NCBI RefSeq assembly: GCF_001969385.1
Contig: NZ_CP014799.1
Coordinates: forward strand, 1 to 27,822
DNA from: Salipiger profundus
Lineage (GTDB): Bacteria > Pseudomonadota > Alphaproteobacteria > Rhodobacterales > Rhodobacteraceae
DNA: 27,822 bases
Reading direction: 5' to 3'
Position numbers and translations under genes: made by a program. Shown here piece by piece: positions 14,401 through 19,804 of this stretch. The stretch's first letter is position 1. Every line of letters begins with the position of its first letter. Under the pieces are notes generated by a model that saw only the letters and a list, made by a program, of their open reading frames with translations, made no database searches and was not told where the DNA came from.

Positions 14401-14450
14401 GCAAATCTCGGAACCGCAGGTGGAGAGTTTGCATAAGTGCGCCCTTGTCC
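14401..14450 (+). other. oriT: Origin of transfer (oriT), RSF1010/MOBQ type
   Basis: The sequence TAAGTGCGCCCT at 14434-14445 is identical to the core nic region of RSF1010/R1162-like plasmids. Directly before it is an inverted repeat, GCAAATCTC (14401-14409) with GAGAGTTTGC (14423-14432), placed as in R1162, where MobA binds the repeat and nicks just beyond. By analogy the nick is on the plus strand after TAAGTGCG. The leading strand would then carry traD, traG and repA in first and the relaxase gene last. Confidence 0.85.
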
Positions 14451-14515
14451 TTTACAGGTCTACGGGTAAGCGCTACCGATGGTTGTTGCAAGCCTAACCT
14501 TTACACCTGCCCCCT

Positions 14516-14812
14516 TTGAAGTGGATTCCCGAATTGGCCGAGACTGAGCTTGAACGCGCCGAGAAACGCTACGCCCAGGCCAAGGCCCGCCTGCAGGCCC
14601 TGAAGAACCGGGAAGCCACCAGACAGCGCAAGCTGGATACACGGCGCAAGGTGATCCTGGGCGGGGCGCTCATGGACCTGGCGGAACGGGATTCCAATGC
14701 TGCCGCCATGCTCGACCGGCTGATCCGTAACCTGTCCCGTGAACAGGACCGCAAAGCCTTCGCGGAATGGGATGCCCCCTCCCCTGCCCCTACCGATGAG
14801 GACGCGTCCTGA
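14516..14812 (+). CDS. traD: TraD-like mobilisation protein
   Basis: The 98-aa basic protein contains RKLDTRRKVILGGALMDLA and LDRLIRNL, the signature of the small TraD family found beside TraG in alphaproteobacteria (Ti plasmid TraD). These proteins are thought to assist DNA processing at oriT. The N-terminal half is a charged helix (ELERAEKRYAQAKARLQAL). The start is uncertain: TTG at 14516 lies close after an upstream in-frame stop and lacks a clear ribosome-binding site, and TTG at 14534 is an alternative. The stop overlaps the start of traG (TGATG), indicating coupled translation. Confidence 0.75.
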   Translation: MKWIPELAETELERAEKRYAQAKARLQALKNREATRQRKLDTRRKVILGGALMDLAERDSNAAAMLDRLIRNLSREQDRKAFAEWDAPSPAPTDEDAS

Positions 14813-16482
14813 TGCGGAGCGTGATGCTCGTCTTCGGGGGGCTGTTCCGCTTCTTCGGTCGGTTGATCTTCACACCCATCCTTCTGGGCTGGATGATCGG
14901 CGCTGTCCTGTTCGGGGCGATGCTCGGCTCTCTGGTGGCCACGCCGTTCATCTTCACCTTCTTCGATCAGACGCCCGGTGAAAGCGGCTGGCAATGGCTG
15001 GTCTTTGGTCCCTTCATGCTCATAGGCGCTGTCTTCGGGTTTCAGTACTGGCGCATGGCCTCCGGAGCTGATGCCTATTTCGGTCTGACCGGTGACAGCC
15101 ACGGCTCGGCACGGTTTGCGAACCGCAAGGAGCTGAAGAAGCTGGAACGGGGCAAAGGGCAGGAAGATGCCGGGCTTCTGATCGGGCGCAATCCGCACAC
15201 CGGGCGGTTGCTACGCTATGACGGCCCGGCCCATCTGATCACCCTCGCCCCGACACGGGCCGGGAAAGGCGTCGGCACCGTGATCCCGAACCTGCTGGCG
15301 GCGGAACGCTCGGTGCTGGTGATCGACCCAAAGGGCGAGAATGCTCGGATCGCGGGCGAGGCCCGGAGGCGGTTCGGTACGGTTCATGTCCTCGATCCGT
15401 TTGAGGTCAGCGGCCACCCCTCCGCCGCCTACAACCCGCTCGACCGGCTGACGCCGGACGGCCTCGATCTGGGCGAGGATGCCGCCTCCCTGACCGAGGC
15501 GCTGGTGATGGACCCGCCGGGACAGGTGACGGAAGCGCACTGGAACGAGGAAGCTAAAGCCATTCTCGGCGGTCTGATCATGTTCTGCGTCTGCCACGAG
15601 GACCGCGACCGCCGGTCCCTTGCCACCGTCCGGGAATATCTCACCCTGCCCCCGGAAAAGCTGCGCGCGCTTTTGGAGCTGATGCAGGACAGCGACGAGG
15701 CAGGCGGGCTGATCGCCCGCGCCGCCAACCGTTTCCTCGGCAAAGCGGATCGGGAAGCCGCCTCGGTCCTGTCCAACGCGCAGCGCCACACGCACTTCTT
15801 GGATTCGCCCCGGATCGCAAAGTGCCTCGCGCGGTCGGACTTTGCCTTCTCCGACCTGCGGCACCGGATCACCTCCGTCTTTCTGGTCCTGCCGCCCAAC
15901 CGGATGGACGCCTACAGCCGCTGGCTGCGCCTTCTGGTCTCCCAGGCCCTTCAGGACATCGCACGGGACGCTGAGCGGCCTCAGGGCGCGTCAGAGGGCC
16001 GTTCTGAACGCCTCAAGGCCCCCACCCTCTTCCTCCTCGATGAATTCGCCGCCCTGGGCCGTCTGGAGGCCGTAGAGCGCGCCATGGGGCTGATGGCGGG
16101 ATATGGGCTTCAGCTCTGGCCGATCCTGCAGGACATGAGCCAGCTCAAGGACCTCTATGGCGAGCGCGCTGGCACCTTCATTGCCAATGCCGGGGTGCAA
16201 CAGGTCTTCGGGGTGAATGACTTCGAAACCGCGAAATGGCTGAGCCAGATGATCGGCCAGGAAACTGCCGGGTTCCAGACCGACAGCTTCAAGCCCGGCG
16301 ATGGCCCCAGCTTCTCGAACAACCTCACGGGACGCGATCTGCTGACCCCCGATGAAATTATGCAGCTTCCGCCAGACCGCCAGCTCCTGCGCGTCCAGGG
16401 GCAGGCCACCGCCATCGCCCAAAAGCTGCGCTACTACGCTGATCCTGAATTTGCCGGGCTGTTCACGCCCGAAGCCCCATAA
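14812..16482 (+). CDS. traG: Type IV coupling protein TraG/VirD4
   Basis: This 556-aa protein has two N-terminal membrane segments (about residues 18-50 and 60-78). A VirD4/TraG ATPase domain follows, with Walker A APTRAGKGVG (about residues 147-156), the DPKGENAR motif near 180 and Walker B TLFLLDEFAALG (about 405-416). The WPILQDMSQLKDLYG motif follows. Coupling proteins bring the relaxase-DNA complex to a type IV secretion channel. No VirB channel gene is on this molecule, so a co-resident conjugative plasmid would have to supply it. The ATG overlaps the traD stop by one base. Confidence 0.92.
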   Translation: MRSVMLVFGGLFRFFGRLIFTPILLGWMIGAVLFGAMLGSLVATPFIFTFFDQTPGESGWQWLVFGPFMLIGAVFGFQYWRMASGADAYFGLTGDSHGSARFANRKELKKLERGKGQEDAGLLIGRNPHTGRLLRYDGPAHLITLAPTRAGKGVGTVIPNLLAAERSVLVIDPKGENARIAGEARRRFGTVHVLDPFEVSGHPSAAYNPLDRLTPDGLDLGEDAASLTEALVMDPPGQVTEAHWNEEAKAILGGLIMFCVCHEDRDRRSLATVREYLTLPPEKLRALLELMQDSDEAGGLIARAANRFLGKADREAASVLSNAQRHTHFLDSPRIAKCLARSDFAFSDLRHRITSVFLVLPPNRMDAYSRWLRLLVSQALQDIARDAERPQGASEGRSERLKAPTLFLLDEFAALGRLEAVERAMGLMAGYGLQLWPILQDMSQLKDLYGERAGTFIANAGVQQVFGVNDFETAKWLSQMIGQETAGFQTDSFKPGDGPSFSNNLTGRDLLTPDEIMQLPPDRQLLRVQGQATAIAQKLRYYADPEFAGLFTPEAP

Positions 16483-16499
16483 CCCGAAAGCAATGCGCC

Positions 16500-17051
16500 A
16501 TGTCTGACACGCCTGCCTCCCCTGCCCTGCTCTCGGACGATGATTTGCGCGAAACGCTCGATCTACTCGCCACGGCGGTCGCCAGCATCTCGGATCGGGT
16601 GGATGATCAGACACGGGCGCTCGACCGCGTGAACAAGACGGCGACGGAGGCCCGCTCTGCCGCTTTCGCGGCCCGCAAACAGACGGACCCGGAACACTAC
16701 AGCGAGATTGTCGGCGCGACCATCGACGGCAGGATCGGTGATACCTTGGATCGCGTTGGCCAGATGGCTGGTGATCTGCTGCGGGCGTCCAACCATACCC
16801 AGGAGGTTCTCAGGAAGGCTGAGGATGCCAGGTCGGACACCATGCGCCAGCTTTGGGAACGGGAACAGAAGCTGGATCGCTTCAAGAGCCGTCTTCCATG
16901 GTTCGGTCTGGGTGCTGTCGTTCTGGCTCTTGTGCTGACGGTGACGTTTCCTCGTTTCTTAGCCAGCAACGCTTCCATGTGCGCTGTCCTTGGTGCCTCC
17001 TGGACCACGACGACCACAGGTGTCGATGCTTGTGTGTTCTACCAACTGTGA
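16500..17051 (+). CDS. Coiled-coil protein with C-terminal membrane anchor, downstream of traG
   Basis: The 183-aa protein starts MSDTPASPALLSDDDLRETL and is largely helical and charged up to about residue 130. A single hydrophobic segment follows (LPWFGLGAVVLALVLTVTF, about residues 133-151), and then a short tail with two cysteines. It begins 18 bp after the traG stop in the same direction. Similar membrane-anchored proteins are found behind traG on alphaproteobacterial plasmids (possibly the DUF6118 group). RSF1010 MobB is likewise a membrane-associated relaxase helper. A role in anchoring the relaxosome at the coupling protein is an inference from position and topology. Confidence 0.7.
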   Translation: MSDTPASPALLSDDDLRETLDLLATAVASISDRVDDQTRALDRVNKTATEARSAAFAARKQTDPEHYSEIVGATIDGRIGDTLDRVGQMAGDLLRASNHTQEVLRKAEDARSDTMRQLWEREQKLDRFKSRLPWFGLGAVVLALVLTVTFPRFLASNASMCAVLGASWTTTTTGVDACVFYQL

Positions 17052-17178
17052 CCGGTGAAGTGCTGATCGTGGTTAGCTCAAGTTGTGAAGTCGGGTGTTA
17101 TATTTGTGTTAGAATCTGTGTTACGCGCCTTCAAAACCGGCTTAGATTTCTGAAAAATAAGAGATTTATCTGAATACT

Positions 17179-17296
17179 GGTAACTGATAACACGAACTTT
17201 GGTAACTGAAATCCTGCTTTTGGTAACTGATAACACGAATCTTGACTGCGGTAACTAAAACCACGAATGTCGACTCATGGTAACTGATAACACGAA
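17179..17296 (+). repeat. oriV: Iterons of the replication origin (five copies)
   Basis: Five copies of GGTAACTGATAACACGAA start at 17179, 17201, 17222, 17250 and 17279. Copies 1, 3 and 5 are identical over 18 bp; copy 4 has two changes (GGTAACTAAAACCACGAA), and copy 2 keeps only the first half (GGTAACTGA). The last copy covers repA codons 2-7. The upstream 17052-17178 is AT-rich with three spaced GTGTTA elements, as expected for an origin. Confidence 0.9.
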
Positions 17297-18311
17297 TGCC
17301 CTTGCCCCGCTCCTGCCTGATCGTCATCCGCAGCATGACCTGTTCATCTGTGATGTGGCCGACGCTGTCCTGAAGGACGTGATGCAACACATGGAGCATC
17401 CGTTCTATTCTCTCTCAAAGAAGCCGGAGACGACCATCAAGCGCTATGAGAATGGCGACAAGTGGCTACAGATTACGCCGAGCGTGAAGGGCCTGGCGAC
17501 GATCTACGACAAGGACATTCTGATCTACTGTATCAGTCAGATCATGGCGAAGCTGAAGGAAGGAGAAGCCGTCTCTCCCCGCGTACGGATCAACTCCAGA
17601 GAGCTGCTGATCTTCACCAACCGGGGCACAAGTGGCCGGGAATACCAGTCCCTGCTTGATGCCCTTGATCGCCTCGAAGGGACGCGGATCAGGACGAACA
17701 TTGTCACTGGCGATGAAGAGCAAGTCGATGGTTTTGGCCTGATCGATGCTTCCTCGATCCGCCGTAAGCACGGTCTGGACGGGCGTCTTCTATGGTGTGA
17801 AGTGAAGCTGTCAGATTGGGTGTTTAACGCAATCCGAAACGAAGAGGTACTGACCCTCCACCGGGACTACTTCCGCCTGCGCAAGCCCATTGAAAGACGG
17901 GTGTACGAGATCGCACGGAAGCATTGCGGGCAGCAGAAAACCTGGCGCATCACGCTGGCTAAGTTGCTGCTTAAGACTGGGTCACAAAGCCCACAGAAGC
18001 GTTTTCGGCAGATGATCCGGCAACTCGCAGAGCATGACCATTTGCCGGATTACCACGTCACCTTTGAAGATGAAGCCGACATGGTAGTGTTCACCAATCG
18101 CGGCACGATGTCTCCTGCCCAGCTTGTTGAAGGTAGTATTCCCCCGCTGCAGTCCGACACCTACGAAGAAGCGCGCCATGCAGCGCCCGGTTGGGACGTT
18201 CGTTTTCTGGAACGAGAGTGGCGCGACTGGTGTGTTGAGCCACCCCGAAACGCTGACCGCGCTTTCATTGGGTTTTGCCGAAAGTGGTTTGAGAAGCGAG
18301 GCAGGCCTTGA
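17277..18311 (+). CDS. repA: Replication initiator protein RepA (RPA family)
   Basis: This 344-aa protein matches the alphaproteobacterial RPA-type RepA (PF10134, pTAR-like). It shows LLPDRHPQHDLFICDVADA, MEHPFYSLSKKP, WLQITPSVKGLATIYDKDIL and INSRELLIF at the N-terminus. The winged-helix region follows (LRKPIERRVYEIARKHCG, about 200-217). It binds the iterons to start replication. The ATG at 17277 lies at the edge of the fifth iteron, and codons 2-7 are the iteron itself, so RepA bound there could also block its own transcription. No Shine-Dalgarno motif precedes it, but the family's N-terminal motif begins only eleven residues in, which supports this start. Confidence 0.92.
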   Translation: MVTDNTNALAPLLPDRHPQHDLFICDVADAVLKDVMQHMEHPFYSLSKKPETTIKRYENGDKWLQITPSVKGLATIYDKDILIYCISQIMAKLKEGEAVSPRVRINSRELLIFTNRGTSGREYQSLLDALDRLEGTRIRTNIVTGDEEQVDGFGLIDASSIRRKHGLDGRLLWCEVKLSDWVFNAIRNEEVLTLHRDYFRLRKPIERRVYEIARKHCGQQKTWRITLAKLLLKTGSQSPQKRFRQMIRQLAEHDHLPDYHVTFEDEADMVVFTNRGTMSPAQLVEGSIPPLQSDTYEEARHAAPGWDVRFLEREWRDWCVEPPRNADRAFIGFCRKWFEKRGRP

Positions 18312-18320
18312 GATTAAAAA

Positions 18321-18410
18321 CCGGTAACGGAAATCAAACCGGTAACAGATTTATTTCTGGTGTTGGATTTAATTCCGGTATGAGATATAAATCCGGTAAC
18401 AACAAAGTGG
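18321..18410 (+). repeat. 18-bp-period direct repeats between repA and parA
   Basis: Five units start at 18321, 18339, 18357, 18375 and 18393. Units 1, 2 and 5 begin CCGGTAAC, unit 4 begins CCGGTATG and unit 3 is degenerate (CTGGTGTTG). The second half of each unit is A/T-rich. The array ends 12 bp before the parA ATG. It shares only GGTAAC with the origin iterons. Likely roles are the partition site (parS) and operator of parA, or extra RepA sites. Confidence 0.85.
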
Positions 18411-18422
18411 CAGGATCGAGCA

Positions 18423-19091
18423 ATGCCCGTCATCGTTATGGCAAGCCCCAAAGGTGGGGTTGGAAAATCGACATGCGCCGTTCTTCTGGCGTCTGAGTTC
18501 GCCCGCATGGGCGCAGATGTCACAGTGCTTGATTGTGACCCGAACAAATCTCTTACCCGGTGGGCATCTCATGGCGCACCTTCCGGTGTGACCTTGAAGA
18601 GCGATGTTGGTCGGTCAGAGATCGTTCCGACCATCCGGAGCGCGGATGGTGACGGCAAGATCGTGATTGTGGACCTCGAAGGGGTTGCCTCCCAGCTCGT
18701 CAGTCGCGCCATCTCCCAGGCGGATTTGGTGATTGTCCCGATGCAGCCGACAGCGCTGGACGCAGAGATCGGCTCTGAAGCGTTGGCGTTGGTTCGGGAA
18801 GAAGAAGAAGCGCTTGGGCGGTCAATCCGGCATGCTGTGGTGCTGACCAAGACCAGCGCAGCCGTCAAAAGCCGTGTCCAGAAGGAGTTGGAAGAACAAC
18901 TCAACGGGGCAGGGATCGACGTGATCGAACCGTCGCTGGTCGCGCGCGCAGCGTTCTCGGAACTCTTTGCCTATGGGGGTGATCTGACAGCGATGATGAA
19001 TGACCCGGAGATGGTTACGGGTGGCAAGGTAGATAAGGCGTTGGCAAACGCTCAGGCATTCACGGAGGCTGTTTATGAGCGGCTCAAATAG
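18423..19091 (+). CDS. parA: ParA-family partition ATPase
   Basis: The 222-aa protein is a short (type Ib-like) ParA without an N-terminal DNA-binding domain. The deviant Walker A is KGGVGKST (residues 10-17), followed by VTVLDCDPNKSLTRW and the Walker B-like strand KIVIVDLEGVAS. The ATPase forms a nucleoid-bound gradient that positions plasmids at division, working with a small centromere-binding partner; the next gene overlaps it by 17 bp and is the natural candidate. CAGGA lies just upstream of the ATG. The direct repeats before it probably serve as its operator and centromere. Confidence 0.93.
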   Translation: MPVIVMASPKGGVGKSTCAVLLASEFARMGADVTVLDCDPNKSLTRWASHGAPSGVTLKSDVGRSEIVPTIRSADGDGKIVIVDLEGVASQLVSRAISQADLVIVPMQPTALDAEIGSEALALVREEEEALGRSIRHAVVLTKTSAAVKSRVQKELEEQLNGAGIDVIEPSLVARAAFSELFAYGGDLTAMMNDPEMVTGGKVDKALANAQAFTEAVYERLK

Positions 19092-19350
19092 GCTTGCTGG
19101 GCTGAAAGCCCGTCCAAAAGGGACGACCGTTGAAGAAGTCCGGCGCGTAGACGAAGTTGGAGAGGCGAGGGGGTTTCTCGACCGGACGCCCCGCAAGAAG
19201 CCTGGGCGTAAACCTAGCCCACGAACCTGGCAACTTCACCCAAAGGTTCTCCCTGGGGTAGGGGAGGCGATCGCGGCTGAAGCCGAAAGGTTGGGAGTTA
19301 CGCAAGGTCAACTAATTGAGCGGATGTGGGAACAGTATCAGCAGGGGTAA
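19075..19350 (+). CDS. Small putative ParB-like centromere-binding protein
   Basis: The 91-aa protein starts inside the end of parA (17-bp overlap, a sign of coupled translation). The N-terminal half is basic and low in hydrophobics (TPRKKPGRKPSPRTW, about residues 38-52). The C-terminal half, LPGVGEAIAAEAERLGVTQG, looks like a short ribbon-helix-helix or helix-turn-helix DNA-binding unit. Type Ib partition systems carry such small partners right after parA. No homology to large ParB is visible. The partner role is inferred from position and composition. Confidence 0.72.
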   Translation: MSGSNRLAGLKARPKGTTVEEVRRVDEVGEARGFLDRTPRKKPGRKPSPRTWQLHPKVLPGVGEAIAAEAERLGVTQGQLIERMWEQYQQG

Positions 19351-19591
19351 CCTTATCCTGTGAAGCTGGCTACGAGAGGCGGAGCGCCCAACTTTGGCGG
19401 CCCGAGTGCTAACTCCATAGTTAACCGAACCTTTCCACATCCAAGGCGATAACTAGCCACACCGACAGCGTCAAACCCTGCAAATCTGTGGCGCGGCACG
19501 CCGCATGCGGTATCAGCTTCCAACGCATTTACCAAATGTGGTAGCTGTCCTCATCAATTTGATGCAGAGTGAAGCACGGAAGGAACAGGTT
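19351..19591. promoter_or_regulatory. Probable control region of the restriction-modification operon
   Basis: This 240-bp gap separates parB from the RHH gene. It contains a perfect 10-bp palindrome CCGCATGCGG at 19501-19510 and an imperfect one, ACCAAATGTGGT, near 19529-19540. The RHH protein encoded next could bind either. No firm -35/-10 pair was identified. Confidence 0.35.
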
Positions 19592-19804
19592 GTGGAAATT
19601 CAGAGCGAGACTGACAGCATGCCTAAGCGCCGTGTCACTGCCATGATCGACGAAGCAGACATATCGCAGCTCGAAGAAATTGCCCAGCGTCAGCGTGTGT
19701 CGCTTGCATGGGTCATTCGGGATGCCGTGGCGGGTTATCTGGCCGAAAAATCAGAAGAGAGCGGCAGTCTGCACGCAGCTTCGCACGCCGCGCGGAGTAG
19801 ATAA
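19592..19804 (+). CDS. Ribbon-helix-helix (CopG-type) regulator upstream of the methyltransferase
   Basis: The core MPKRRVTAMIDEADISQLEE followed by RQRVSLAWVIRDAVAGYLAE is a typical ribbon-helix-helix domain: a basic beta strand and two helices. GTG at 19592 is preferred because AAGGAACAG precedes it, giving 70 aa. ATG at 19619 would start exactly at the core, and an ATG at 19505 would give 99 aa without a ribosome-binding site. The stop codon directly abuts the GTG start of the 985-aa methyltransferase. It probably controls expression of the restriction-modification genes, doing the job of a C protein. An antitoxin role is less likely as no toxin gene follows. Confidence 0.75.
   Translation: MEIQSETDSMPKRRVTAMIDEADISQLEEIAQRQRVSLAWVIRDAVAGYLAEKSEESGSLHAASHAARSR

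Larger units (their letters stand above)
13755..14515. other. Non-coding mobilisation region
   Basis: The 760 bp between the divergent relaxase and traD genes have open frames in several registers but no supportable gene. Contents: the relaxase promoter area, GAAGCCC/GGGCTTC and CCCAAC/GTTGGG inverted repeats around 13850-13905, a 24-bp perfect inverted repeat (14077-14140), an 8-bp hairpin GGTTTGCC/GGCAAACC (14141-14159), and the nic region near 14440. Confidence 0.7.

Noticed and set aside
13730..14491. 253-aa minus-strand and 177-aa plus-strand frames upstream of the relaxase
   Set aside because: They cross the perfect inverted repeat and the oriT, have no motifs, and exist in several registers at once, as expected of GC-rich non-coding DNA.
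17179..18410. Iteron and 18-bp repeat clusters considered as a CRISPR array
   Set aside because: Units are short and nearly contiguous with no unique spacers of 30-40 bp, and no cas gene is present.
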